A DNA stretch of 64,000 bases, taken from assembly GCA_025766275.1 (NCBI GenBank), contig JAFKAC010000006.1, positions 1,674,001 to 1,738,000 on the forward strand, in the 5' to 3' direction. How positions within the stretch are numbered: the first letter of the stretch is position 1; each line of letters starts with the position of its first letter. Shown here in pieces: positions 47,578 to 58,527 of this stretch. Both the position numbers and the translations under genes were made by a program. This stretch comes from Lactarius indigo. Its lineage: Eukaryota; Basidiomycota; Agaricomycetes; Russulales; Russulaceae. Below the pieces are notes generated by a model, which did no database searches, had not been told where the DNA came from, and saw only the letters and a program-made list of their open reading frames with translations.

Positions 47578-49094
47578 TCAGTCGTTAGTGGGCTTCTTTG
47601 GTACCCCCACCCTGCCCAGAGCACGACGATGCGGCTTCCTGCGCGCATGGCGAACGCGACGGAGATGATCCTGAGCGCCCGCGGCAGTGGTGATCCCACA
47701 TCTTGGCCCGCGTGCGGTACGCAGTCGCGAGGCGTGGCGCGCGTCGCGGCGTCTCGTCATCATTCTCCAGGGACAGCGCCTCGGTCGCCTGTTCGAGATC
47801 GCTAGGCCCCACCACTGGGATCTGCGTCGGTACCAGAACCGAGTGCGAAGCCAGTCTCCGCGTCTGCGTCCGCATCCGAGGCGATGTCCGAGAGCGGCGC
47901 AGGCGCGGTGCCGAGGATGCGTGGGGGACTCGAGGTCAGATGCGAAAGTCCGCCTCAGAGAGCACGTCCGAGGCCCCGTCGATAGGACTGAACGTCTGAG
48001 AGCGACGAGGGCAAGGTCCGAGTCGTGGGACGAGAGCGAGGAGAAGTCGAGGTCTGTCGGGGGCGGCGTTGCGAGCGTCGCGCGCGTAGCTGGGTCCGGG
48101 CGCGTCACATTCGGGCGTAGTATATGCGTGAGGCGGTGAGTAGGGGTATCCTTACCTGCGACACAAAAAAAAAAAAACGACACGTTTTTAGCACAATGCG
48201 CGGAGCGGGGGCATGTGGGAACGGGGGACGCACTGAAGCTGACGACGTTGTGGTAGCGCGCACAGCAATGCACGATGTAACGCGCCCACGTGTCGTTCTC
48301 GATCCACCAGACGAGCCTCTGCGGGCTACGCTCGACCTCACGGATGCCCTCCTCGCCCGCCACGGCACGCCCGGGGAACTGGTGTCCTCCGTCCTGGTCC
48401 GGAGCTGGGTTCAGCACGACTGCGACATCGCCCAGCCAGCGCGTCAGCTCGTCTTCGACTGCCACGAACGAGAGCCTCCGTGCGGGCGCCGGAGCGTCGG
48501 AGAGCCTTGCGCATACCGCGCAGGGAGAGGCTGAACTGCCCCGCGCTGCTCGCCTTGGCGTCCGGTGCGGGCGGGGTGCTCGCGGGGAGTGGAGCGCTGC
48601 GTGGGAGATATGGTGGGAGAGGGATAGGGAAGGTGGTCAGGAGGGTGGGCAAGGGGGGCTCGAGATCGCGCTTTGACGGCGCTGCGATGTGTGGGTTGTC
48701 CGTGAAGCGAGCTGTGCGTCGGACTCAGGTGTCAAGCCCTAAAACGCGAATTGGTGTAACGAGACGCACCGTTCTCCCGTCTCCTTACCCAACGCTTCCC
48801 CTCGTTATCGTTCCGACGCCAGACTTTCTTCGCCTGGACTGGAGCAGGCGTCGGTGATCCGGTTTCGACAAGGTGAGCGAAGCGACTAGTTAATCCGGGA
48901 TGGCGAAGGACAGATGGGAAGGATAACGGTACTGGACCCGTATCTTCCATAGGTTGCAAGGACGAGGGTGCTATAGCGATTGCAGTTGTTTCTCCTTGAG
49001 ATTGGGAGTGCGAAGTAGGCTTATCTTGTACAGTGTCGCCTTCCATGATATCGTCGTGTTGACTCGAACTGTGGTACAATCTACAAGTCGACAA
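47578..49094 (-). pseudogene. R3H-associated domain protein gene with frame breaks
   Basis: The most likely start is ATG 49046 (MEGDTVQDKP), with the frame open from 49094. Exon 1 ends in RRREN near 48768. An intron of about 60 nt joins it to ARFTDNPHIAAPSKRDLEPP (from about 48709), then SLRGMRKALRRSGARTEALV. One extra base near 48467 shifts the frame to VEDELTRWLGDVAVVLNP, followed by TWARYIVHCCARYHNVVSFS, an intron, and KDTPTHRLTHILRPNVTRP. These are hallmarks of the R3H-associated N-terminal domain found beside R3H nucleic-acid-binding domains. The Ser/Asp-rich tail shows at least one more frame break (around 47990-47950) before HSVLVPTQIPVVGPSDLEQ. It is either a decaying gene or one with assembly indels. 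Its 3' part is duplicated in units I and II. Confidence 0.7.
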
Positions 49095-49289
49095 AGCGCC
49101 AGTGGGGGTGGTGAGTCACGAGTACCGGCCCCGACCTGCCCCGATTGATAGTAGAAGCCCATCTTAAACCAGGGCTCATTAGAGTAACATACTGACGATG
49201 CAAACTAAATACTTTGCACGAATGCATACACGTGGTATCTCAGCAGACTTAGCGCTACAGAGGGAGTGGTAACTGATTAGTGAAAGGAT

Positions 49290-50401
49290 TCAAAACCGTC
49301 GCCCTGAACTATTAGTACCTCCCCGTGCTGGTGTCTTACGCTTCCGGAATAGACTGCCTCCTGCTGGACTGGTTTCTTCAGGAGGTTCCTCGAATTTAAC
49401 AGGCTCCTCCTTCACAGGTACGTTGGTGACCGGGGCCGCTGTACTCTCCTCGTCCCCACCTGGAGGCCCTAGGGGAGCCGCTGGTGCCTCGTCCGTACGT
49501 GAATCGTCAGTCGCCGGTACAGGGCTCACTGCGTCGTTTGTATCGCGGACTTGTTCATCTGCCCTCTTCCATTTAACTGGGGCCCACTTTGGCACGGCGG
49601 TAGCCCCGGTGTCGTTGGGAGTAGGCGTGCTCGGGAGCACCCCGTCGTTTCCAGCCACCCCCTCATTGATCTCCACTTTGGCCTTTGGCTTGATAGATAT
49701 GATTCCAGGGTCATAGATTTCCCCGAGACCCACGGTAGCCATCTTCTTCCGTAACTTCCAACGACCCTCCTCTTCGTCTGCAGGGTCTGGCAGGGGACGT
49801 TTATTGGCCGCCTCCTGGCCACCTTCAGTCTGAGGTGCATTGTGCTCGGGTTTCGTTTCTTCTGATGTCCCAGAGGGGGGTTCCGTAGGAGTGGACTCTA
49901 CCACCTGCCACTCACCAGCGACACCCTGTGTCCGTCGACGCTCTGCCTCTGCACGGGCGCGCTCAATATCCGGATCTATATAGCCTAGTGACTCTGGAGT
50001 AGAGTAATCTGAAATTCCACCGGATTTTTTGGGCTTTTGGATGGAAGACGTGCTTGCACGAGGGGTCGCATTTGAAGATGATGCGTGTTGCGCTCGACCA
50101 GCGCCAACATCCTCAGCAAAGGCGGCACTGGCAGCCTTTTCAGTGCAAAAGTTAGAGGAGAAAAAAGGAGGGGGGAATATTGAATGCATACCCGTTCTAT
50201 CCTCATCATCTCCCTCTTCTCTTCCTCCGCGTCCTTCTTCTGCTTCTCTCCTGCCTTGTAGAGGCCACGAACAAAACGTTCGACATTGCCTTTGTGTCGA
50301 AGGCCATTCTCGTGATGTTGTCGTGAGGGGACGTCGTCCGCGATATAAGTGTCGCAGTATTTGCAGAAATAGCGTTTCTTTGAGACCCAATATTCGCTCA
50401 T
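49290..50401 (-). CDS. WBP4-like U1-type zinc-finger splicing protein
   Basis: Two exons (50401-50192 and 50135-49290) give 351 residues. The N-terminus MSEYWVSKKRYFCKYCDTYI, DVPSRQHHENGLRHKGNVE is a matrin/U1-C-type C2H2 zinc finger (Cys13 and Cys16, His29 or His30 and His36 by rough count). A basic coiled segment (AGEKQKKDAEEEKREMMRIE) follows. The remainder is low complexity with RWKLRKKMATVGLGEIYDP and a Lys/Glu-rich tail ending RKRKTPARGGTNSSGRRF. The layout matches the spliceosome-associated WW-domain-binding protein 4 family, although I see no clear WW domain. The zinc finger in this family binds RNA or RNP. Its start lies 144 bp from the divergent MFS gene, so they may share a promoter. 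Confidence 0.8.
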
Positions 50402-50545
50402 GGTGGTCCCAAATTAGGGTCACAAGTGTGTCAGACGAACCAACCTTAACGCCCGCCGTGGGACCGACGGCGATATGCCTGTTTCTCCCCGTCATAGTTA
50501 CAGCATCTCACTCTACGCCAGTGATGGTCCGGCTTCCCCAAACTG

Positions 50546-52859
50546 ATGATAGGCATCCTCTCTGTCCCCCACAAGGACCGCTTGGACGAGAAGGATCTCG
50601 TGACTGAACTGGTTGTCCCCACATCCCCGGATGGCGCCTTCACAACCACACAACCACTTTATCGGCTGTACAAGCGACGATGGATCGGGGTGTTTGCATT
50701 GGTGAGCACATTTTTCCCCCACAACTTTCTCTCGGCTAAGAAACGGCGTACAGTTCCTCCTAGAAGTTCATTCAGTTCTGCCACCTGGCCTTGGTTTGGC
50801 CCCATATCTAACAATGGTCCTTACCGGTAGCTTTAGACAGTCCCTCGCTCTTACTAACACATGACGATAGTTGTCCGTGATTTCGGGTTCACCTTAGACG
50901 AGATAAACTGGCTAGGCAACATCGTTGGCTTGCGTATACCTTCCTACAGCAATTCTCACACCCATACTCACTAAACGATACGGGATAAGGAAAACTGTAT
51001 GTCTCGCGTCTCTTCCGCGGATATAACTCTAACTCCTTTGTGCAGTGTCGTCTTGCTACCTGCCGTACTCTTGCTCTCTGCATGGGTGCGATACGCAGGA
51101 ACTGCGCGGTCCTTGTCTAAGCATGGGGCCTATACTCTCATCATTATCGGCCAAGTGAGAACGTATCACCCTTGCCTATTTCCCCTTCACACTCGTTTCT
51201 CCAGGCACTTGCTGCCTTTTCAGCAACCAGTATACCAAATCTTGGCGCCGAAATATTCGGAGAGGTGGTTTGACTTGAAGGGTCGTACAACTGCGACGAT
51301 GATCATCTCGATAGGTAGGCAATCTTGGTCGGGAACTCAATGTCTTTTTCATCATCTGACTAGACGCTTGCTACAGCAAATCCCATTGGAGGCGGATTGG
51401 GACAGTTATTGTCACCGAGTTTTTCGAATACGCGCACGTCGGTGCGTATACATTTTACCCTCTTGGTGCGCGTGCTGACGTGAAAAAAGATCCTCGCTTT
51501 GGCCATCATGTCGACCGCAGTTGTTCCCATAACCTTCCTTGTCCTCGAAGCACCGCCAACTCCTCCTTGTGCGTTACACTGTCGGTTCTCGATGAACCTC
51601 GTAGGCTGAAATACGTATTCTCTCTCAGCATATTCTGGCTCGCGCACGTCATCACCGTCTATCATGTCGCTCTTCCGAGCTGCGATAGGCCAAAGATCTA
51701 CTCCGGAGACGTACATGACCGTGCGCGAGAGATTCGACTTTGCGATTCTCGTCTCCGTATTCTCAGCGCTCCTTGCGTCGTCAGTTGCTCTACCTTTCTA
51801 CTCATTTTCTTTCTTCTCTCTCAGTCTTCTCCACTAGCATCAACGGTTTCTCCATCTTGAGCTCTCAGTGGCTAGTATGTTCTACCTTACTACTCCGCGT
51901 TTTACAGGCTAAACTGATCGCTACTGCGTCACCCAGTCTCCCTACGGCTACTCGGACAATACCTCCGGTCTTATGGGCGCAGCTCTACTCTTGTCGGGCA
52001 TCGTAGCGGCCGTCGCCTCCTCGCCCTCTCTTTGATCGTGTCTTGACACACCACCTCGCAATTACCGTGCGCACCTTGTGCCCTATCACAGGAATTACTT
52101 GGTTGTCTCTCATCTGGGCTGGTAAGAGACCACCATCCCTTCTCTCTTTACGATTATTCTAACGCACGCTGTTTAGTCAGGGAAAACAACACCGGCGCGC
52201 TCTTTACTCTTTTCATCATAATTGGGGTCTGTTCCATATCGCTTCTACCGGTTGCGATCGAACTTGGCGTTGAGCTGACGAGGAACTCGGATGGGAGTTC
52301 CGCCGTCTTATGGTTCTTGTGCGTAATCGTCTTTCGGACCAAGGCGAGCAATAACTAAATTTTGCACTTTTTTTTTTTCGAAAGTGGGAATCTGCTATCT
52401 ATCACCTTCATCTTGGGTAAGCGCCACGTCACGCTCGCCCTGAATTCGCGGCTCACTCCGTTCACAGCTCAAGGCGCCCTTCGTGCCGATCGTGTCACGG
52501 GGAACCCGCCGCTGAACATGCATCGCGCGATCGTGTTCAATGGCATCGTGGTGTTCGCCGTCTCCCTCCTCGTGTTCTTCCTTCGCGGACGGCAAACGCG
52601 GCGCGAACTGGACGAGCAAATGAACATGCAGCAGCTGTCGCACAGTCCCAGCCCAGCAGCTGAGAGAAAATCCACCGAGAACATCGTAAGCGCCAGAGAG
52701 CCTTGTTTCGTCTCTCCCCCAGCCCTGCCTCTGTCTGCTGCATATACGTATGTCCCAATACAGCTTTCGTTTGACACCTTCAATGACGCCAGTCGTTTCT
52801 TTATAGCTGGAACATATCGTTTCTTGATTACTATCAATAAATTGTGTATCGTTGCATAG
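50546..52859 (+). CDS. FLVCR/SLC49-type MFS transporter
   Basis: A gene of about ten exons beginning MIGILSVPHKDRLDEKDLV. The first exon ends YKRRWIGVFAL at 50701. Pieces in order are WPWFGPISNN, DFGFTLDEINWLGNIV, VVLLPAVLLLSAWVRYAG, HGAYTLIIIGQ, QPVYQILAPKYSERWFDLKG, RTTATMIISI, TVRERFDFAILVSVFSALLA, FSILSSQWL, ALLLSGIVAAVASSP, GALFTLFIIIGVCSISLLPV, GVELTRNSDGSSAV, GNLLSITFIL and FNGIVVFAVSLLVFFLRG. The pattern fits the fungal FLVCR-like branch of the major facilitator superfamily, plasma or vacuolar membrane carriers related to heme or choline exporters; the substrate is unknown here. The end is uncertain: either the frame closes at 52859, or an intron from about 52687 leads to an earlier stop near 52826. 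Confidence 0.82.
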
Positions 52860-53401
52860 GATACCTGCTGCATCTTTGTTAACCTTTACACTCGCTTCCT
52901 CTTTGTGAGTTCCGGGGTGCGGAGTCTAAAAGTAGCACTTCACGAGCACATTGCTATGCTTATCATGTTCACATTCGCTTATCACTACGGCATTTACTCG
53001 ATGGCCTCCACTTTGTCTACATCCAAATCGGAGGGTCGGTATTTGCGAGACAAGGCGGCAGAGCCGCGACTCGGCGTTTACAGGAGGTGACTACTGAGGG
53101 GCATACAAATTGGTGCCCCACGATGCGACATCATTTGGCGTTCTACGTCGCGGACTATCAGGACAGGTGCGCTGAGGTGGTCACCCGATCGTTGTCAACG
53201 CCGACGCGGATGGAGCACCTGCCATCCTCCAACTGGGTAGATCACACCCCCTAAGCTATCTACTTAGAATAGTTTCCAACTGTGTATTACCGGTGTTCGG
53301 CAGTAGCAGCGATGGTAGTCCAAGTGCAAAGTATCTTCTGAGTCAAAAGTAGTACAGGATACAAAACCGAGCGGCTGGCTGCCGGCGGGGAGGCGCTCAT
53401 G
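52860..53401. other. MFS / TRM11 convergent intergenic region
   Basis: This is the space between the 3' ends of the convergent MFS and TRM11 genes. A short plus-strand frame (52905-53090) has no recognised content. Nothing else is seen. Confidence 0.4.
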
Positions 53402-55346
53402 TCACGTGCCAGACTCCTCGGACTCCGGCTTCTTGCTTTTGAAACCCTGGAAGTATTTCTCGCGAAAATCGCGGTGGGCAGGGACATGTGCGTGTACCAG
53501 TGAGGCGGAAGAGGCACCACCGCCGTCGCTATGACTGCAGCTGCCGCTGCCCGCTGCTTGCGATTCGAACGTCGGCGGTGGGTACGCCAACGATGTCGAT
53601 TTACGGATCGTGATGAGCTGTAAAAGAGGTGAGAAGGTACGTCAACGCCAATTACGCAGGGGAGACGTACGTACCCTCCGTCCCCATGCGCCGAAATCCT
53701 GCAGCGAATTCGCGACGACTTCCATGCCGTCGCAGAGCATGCTATCCAAATCGAGTTCCTTGTACTCGTCTATCACGGTCGGAAGGAAGAAGACTAGGCG
53801 CCCGCCGGGATTCAAGAGGTACCTCGCAAGGAGAACGAGGTCGACCGCGAGGGCCGAGAGCTCGTATGGCTTGGTAGGTGGTAAGTAAGGCTGGTCATCC
53901 CTGGAATGAGGAAGTCTTAGCTGATCACAAATGCCTGTATAGTAGTAACACTTACGCGCCGGGTTGCGATGGTGCAGACGAATTGGTGGCGTGCTCTCTT
54001 TTCCGGCCAAGACGCTTCGCGCCCGCTCGGACGCCATCTGGGGTGGTCATCAGGCTCCTATGGTATTCACACTCTGACTTTGGGGAAAGCTAGCGCTTAC
54101 AGGGAGGATCGGTGATGACCGCGTCGAAGAGGCCGCCGCATCGCCAAGGATTTCGTGTTATGTCGAAAGTGCACAAATCCAAAATGCGTTGTCGAACTCC
54201 ATATTGAGTCGCGGCGCGCAATATGCCCGGTTTTGTCTCTAGAAGCGAGTGATGAGCGTCGTTGGGATAGGACTAGTGTCAGAGTGACCAGCCACCTTTT
54301 CCCCGCATCTGTCTGCCATCGATGTCCGACCCGAATACGAGTGCGCCAAAATGAGCGGTTGTCTGGCATATAGTCAGAATTCGAAACGACGACTCGTTGT
54401 TTGATGACGTACGTAGGCCATGCTCCCCGTGCCTATAAATGGGTCATAAATTAACTTTCCGGGCGACGCCTGTCGAGCGGCGCATCATCAAACCTGACGA
54501 CATAATGCAGTAACGAAGGAGATACGATACCAAAGTCTGATTGGCCATTAGAAGCGATATTTCAGCTTCCATGCTCGTGTTGCCAAAGTATTGTCGTTTC
54601 TTGACGTCGAACATCTTGATTAACGATCGCGCACTTCCTTGCTCTAACTAGGCGGGGACAATAATTAGGGTGATATGAGACGTAGTCTAGGTAGTAGCCA
54701 TGCGCACCAACCTGCCAAAGAATGCCTCGCGAAAGTCGGCAGCACCTTCGTGCCTTTGACGTGTGGTGTCATGGACGTCCTTATCTGTGCGAAATAAATC
54801 ATGTCAGCAGGAGAATAGTTCAAATGTACTGGAACGCGCACATTCCTCGAAATAGCCCATGGTAATCTCCGGGTTAGCCAGATCGATCTTGCCCATGAAC
54901 CCCATGTAAGAGAAGTCCTCGATGACTTGGCGTTGTCGTGCCTTTGAGATAGAATGATTGTAGCCATTCACGACGAATTTGAAGGATGTTTCTGGGATAT
55001 ATTTCTCCCACAAATTTCGTGATGACTTGTTTTGCTCATGTAGCTCTTCATAGCTACGTCCACTAGCGTAGAACTCATATACAGCTCTTGTGGCACAATG
55101 TGGCGTCAGCACTGATTAAAGAGCATACCAAACCAAACGCATTTACTTGATCAGTATGCATCTGCGTGCGAGGAACCTGGCGTGCTCCTCCTGGTCCAAT
55201 GTAAGGACTCCAAACGGTCGTGACGAGTCGAAATCGTGCGGTATAGTCAATGGAAAGCCATGAAGTTCGGCGATAGACCGCAGTTCCGGGACGCGGAAGT
55301 CCTCGTGGGCTTGTGCAAAGACAACGAGATATTGTCGTGGTGGCAT
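53402..55346 (-). CDS. TRM11: tRNA (guanine(10)-N2)-methyltransferase
   Basis: A multi-exon minus-strand gene. I choose ATG 55346 (MPPRQYLVVFAQAHEDFRVP) because this matches the usual TRM11 start; the frame also extends upstream to 55388. Segments in order are LRSIAELHGFPLTI, an RRCILI end, AVYEFYASGRSYEELHEQNK, KYIPETSFKFVVNGYNHSI, EDFSYMGFMGKIDLANPEI, VHLNYS-type middle, REAFFGRLVG-like, GSARSLIKMFDVKKRQYFGN, ISLLMANQTL, YDPFMGTGS-like, and VFGSDIDGRQM. The catalytic motif IV DPPYGVRAGAKRLGRKRE lies across an intron, followed by LVLLARYLLNPGGRLVFFLP. The C-terminus is basic and Ser-rich. TRM11 acts with TRM112 to methylate guanosine 10 in tRNA in the cytoplasm. The SWS1-like gene starts 86 bp away on the other strand. 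Confidence 0.85.
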
Positions 55347-55432
55347 CAGTCTGGGGATCAAATTGATCAAAACCCGACCCCTGGTCACATGTCTACTTCG
55401 TCTTCACTCTGCCATGATCCAGCTTGCTCATA
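55347..55432. promoter_or_regulatory. TRM11/SWS1 divergent promoter
   Basis: Only 86 bp separate the start codons of two divergent genes, so transcription must start within or very near this space for both. No TATA box is evident. The shared control is inferred from spacing alone. Confidence 0.4.
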
Positions 55433-56024
55433 ATGTCGAGAGTGGACGTTTACAGCGTACTACATACAATACTGGAGACCATTGAACCCGGAAACTGTAT
55501 CGCCTTTTTCTTTCGCGCTGTTATACGACTGAATGCACAAATATAGTCTCTGACGAAACAGTGGAAAAACTGGGTACTCTGTTCTCCGACCAGCTCCTGC
55601 TTGCCGCCCTCGATCTCATTGATAGAGACTGTGGTATGTGCCTAACCTCTTCCCCTAACGAAATAGTGAGATCGTTGTCAGTGATCAAGTACGTTTCGCC
55701 ATGGGGTCGACACCACTTTTCTGTCCTCGGCATGACAGATTCATATACCGTGTTTCCGAGCCTTCATCGCTCTTGCTCCGTTCCACACTTCTGCACCTGT
55801 CCGGCCTTCGCGTACGCCGTGTTGATATCGCAGTCTCAGTTGACAGTACGTATTCCTTATGTTTTTCCCACCGTTTTGGTGCAAAGGGGAGCATACCTGG
55901 TTGCTTCCAGTGCAAACACATCCTAGCCACGCTCATCGCGGAACGATTGTCGAAGTGCGTCATGCGTGAGATGGGAAAAGACGAATTCGTGGCCTTCCTC
56001 ACGCGACAGAACCCAGACGCGTAG
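55433..56024 (+). CDS. SWIM zinc-finger protein, SWS1/Shu2-like
   Basis: Four exons (55433-55496, 55547-55633, 55667-55845, 55911-56024) sum exactly to 147 residues. The start is MSRVDVYSVLHTILETIE. A SWIM motif is complete: FCTCPAFAYAVLISQSQLT in exon 3 provides Cys-x-Cys, and CKHILATLIAERL in exon 4 provides Cys-x-His. Length and layout match human ZSWIM7 (SWS1) and yeast Shu2, subunits of the Shu complex that helps Rad51 filaments in homologous recombination; this is family knowledge. An intron between the Cys-x-Cys and the Cys-x-His halves splits the zinc site. It is divergent from TRM11. Confidence 0.82.
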
Positions 56025-56578
56025 GGAAATGTGTCGGGGATGACGGCATCGCGATTGTAGACGCTGCCGGGCGCGCATCCCTCCAATACCACTGCCAACG
56101 TGACCAGGAACCTCCGCGGGACGTGAATATCATCGAAGCACGGGTTTTGAATATTTAAATGTTTGAATCCTCAGATTCAATGCCATTTCTCGCTCGACTT
56201 TCACTTCCTTAGATATCATCTTCTGCCTCCTTTTGCGGTTCAGGGGTCATCACCTTGTACGAAACATTTCTCGCGCTTTACTCGTATCGTGATAGTATTG
56301 TCCTGTGCCTACTGTATTCATACAGTAAATTATATTTCTGAAGCTATATGGCAGTGACGAGCGACGAGGCGGTGTCTAGGCCGAGCTGAGCGCTCCGACC
56401 CACGACACTGCATGACCCATATCAACGCGCTTATCAGCTGTACTTGGCCTGCGCGACGACCTGTGTCCCGTGGTCCCACTCTCTCCCGTTCCCCAGTCCC
56501 CCCAATCCACCTGCTGGAGCTTCCTACTCTTTCAAATCTTTCTTCAAGCTACTCCCACCTATCCATATATTCTCGGTT
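56025..56578 (+). promoter_or_regulatory. upstream region of NLR copy D
   Basis: No gene is recognised. Short plus-strand frames run into the copy D start region but are best read as 5' flank: the family start is at 56579. A pyrimidine-rich stretch (56480-56575) precedes that ATG. No counterpart of the conserved upstream block of NLR copies A-C was found. Confidence 0.35.
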
Positions 56579-58499
56579 ATGAGTGCCGGCCTGCCTTCCA
56601 TCTTCACAACCCCAGATACCACATCCTTCAACGCTATCTTCGACAATGCATTGAAAGAGTATGAGGATAAAACTGGCACAAATCTCACCAGCCATCCGCT
56701 TGCTGACAAGCTGCAAACATGCGACTCACCTGATGCCGTCCTAAATGTACTTCAAGAACACGTACTGGCGTACGAAGAGTCTCGTAATGGAGACCGGAGA
56801 TTAACGAAGCTACTCGACCCAACAATCCATATTCTTTATTTATTTTCCGCCGCGCTCGGCGAAGGTGTTGGCTTGGTGGGTTCCAATTAACCATCTTCAA
56901 GTTTATCCCACCGCGGTGGCTTAATAGCGTTGAATATTCAGGCGTTCGGTCCAGCAAAAGTTATTTTCGCTGGATTTTCTGTCCTCCTTGCCGTGTGTAT
57001 CATTCCAAAATCCTTGGTGCAGTTTCCCTCATCCAAATTCCTCAGACCGCCAAGGCTTCTAGGGCTGGCCACAATGCCCTCGTTGACCTCTTTGAGCGCG
57101 TCGGGTCCTTCCTTAAACGCCTCAAGATCTATTCTGGGATCTCACTCACCACCGAGATAAACGAGGTTTTCGGGAAGATTATGGTCGAAGTTCTTTTCAT
57201 CCTTGCACTTTCGACGAAGGAGATGGAACGCGGACGAACCAGTGAGTCTTTGTTTCATGGGGTACCTTCATGAGACGCATCGGACTCACGACGGCATAGG
57301 AAGATTCTTACATAGGTTGCTTGGGGGGACAGATATCGAGGATGCCTTACGGAGGTTGGACAAACTCACGCAGGAGGAGGCTCGGATGATTATGGCGCAA
57401 GTGTTGAAGTTCACCCACGACCTCATGAGTGGTACGAACACATCCGAGCTGGCACTTAATTCACGCTGACACCCTTTATCTGGCTACCCTTTCCTACAGC
57501 CACAAACGAACAAAATCGTTCGTCGTTTCAACATTTTCGCTTGTGACCATTCAGGATAACCCTCTGATACAATAGGAGACCAGTCGCGTGAGAAACATCG
57601 AGGGTGGCTATCCCCTCCAAATCCGTCCGTAAATCACAACGCCGCCTGCAAAGCCCACCAGGGTGGAACAACGATCTGGCTGCATCCGAATCACTCTTTT
57701 AAAGAATGGCAAAAGTCTGGTTCCTTGTTGTGGATTCATGGCAAGCGTATGTTTTCTTCCGCGATTTACCTCGTCGCCGTCCTAACCACTTTCTTGGAAC
57801 GGCCAGCGGGATCAGGAAAGAGTATAGTCTGGTAAATGCCATACAACTGTTTCGTGCTCAAGGAAGTTCACATGGTATTGACCAGCTCCACGATCATCGA
57901 GGACATCAAACGTATGCAGGACGAGAAATCAGCTCTGATGGCATATTATTACTTTGACTTCCGTGATACCGCAAAAAAGGACGCCCGTGGACTTCTCTGC
58001 TCGCTACTCACCCAGCTTTCTTACAAATCCAACCGGCTTTGTGACGCACTTTCTCACTTATATTCCAAACACGACCATGGGTCGCAGCAACCCAGTGACA
58101 CCGCGTTAGTCGGTTGTCTAAAGGACATGTTCAAACAGCTCGGACAAGTCCCACTTTATATTATCCTCGATGCGCTCGATGAATGTCCGCACGGCGTCGG
58201 AACTCCATCTGCTCGCGAGACCGTCCTTGAGCTAGTCAAGGAGCTAGTCGACTTACGCTACCCAAATGTGTACATTTGTGTTACAAGCCGTCCCGAGTTC
58301 GACATTCGGGCTGCTCTCGATTCATTGGCACCTCATCGGATATCTATTCACGAGGAAGATGGTCAAAAGGAAGACATCGCAAACTACATTAGTTCGTTCG
58401 TTCACTCCGACAAAGCAATGCAAAGATGGAGGGCAGAAGATAAAGAACTTGTGATTAACACACTCGCAACGAAGACCGATGGCATGTATGACATCTCAC
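56579..58499 (+). pseudogene. NLR copy D: Goodbye plus half NACHT, cut by LINE
   Basis: An orphan relative of the NLR trio on the opposite strand. ATG 56579 gives MSAGLPSIFTTPDTTSFNAI and a Goodbye exon to about 56875. Exons near 56942 (AFGPAKVIFAGFSVLLA), 57045 (NALVDLFERVGSFLKRLKIY) and 57301 (DIEDALRRLDKLTQEEARMI) complete the domain. The pre-NACHT exon runs to about 57747 (SLLWIHGK), and the P-loop GSGKS lies near 57807-57825. The NACHT exon (about 57862-58484) contains DFRDTAKKDARGLLCSLLTQ, YIILDALDECP and VTSRPEFDIR, and ends ATKTDG. All of these stay in frame. The gene then enters the intron that also follows this exon in copy C, where a retrotransposon poly(A) tail begins about 45 bases later. 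The rest of NACHT and any repeats are absent from the window. Confidence 0.85.
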
Positions 58500-58527
58500 C
58501 ATTGCTGCGTCTCGCCGCCGCCACTTA

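Larger units (their letters stand above)
42556..48470. repeat. tandem array unit III
   Basis: This third unit has the full block order of unit I. Its left boundary word is ataacattatggacgca at 42560. The right end does not stop at the duplicated R3H fragment: it continues into the complete R3H-associated gene (to 49094). The original locus order therefore appears to be preserved at this end of the array. Confidence 0.8.

Noticed and set aside
47687..48139. Plus-strand Arg-rich frames in the R3H gene region
   Set aside because: They are antisense shadows of the serine-rich tail; the conserved R3H-associated motifs are on the minus strand.
32005..48470. Repeat-induced point mutation as the cause of decay in the array
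   Set aside because: Differences between units include many small indels and both transition and transversion changes by eye, with no obvious one-sided C-to-T bias; a base-by-base count was not possible.
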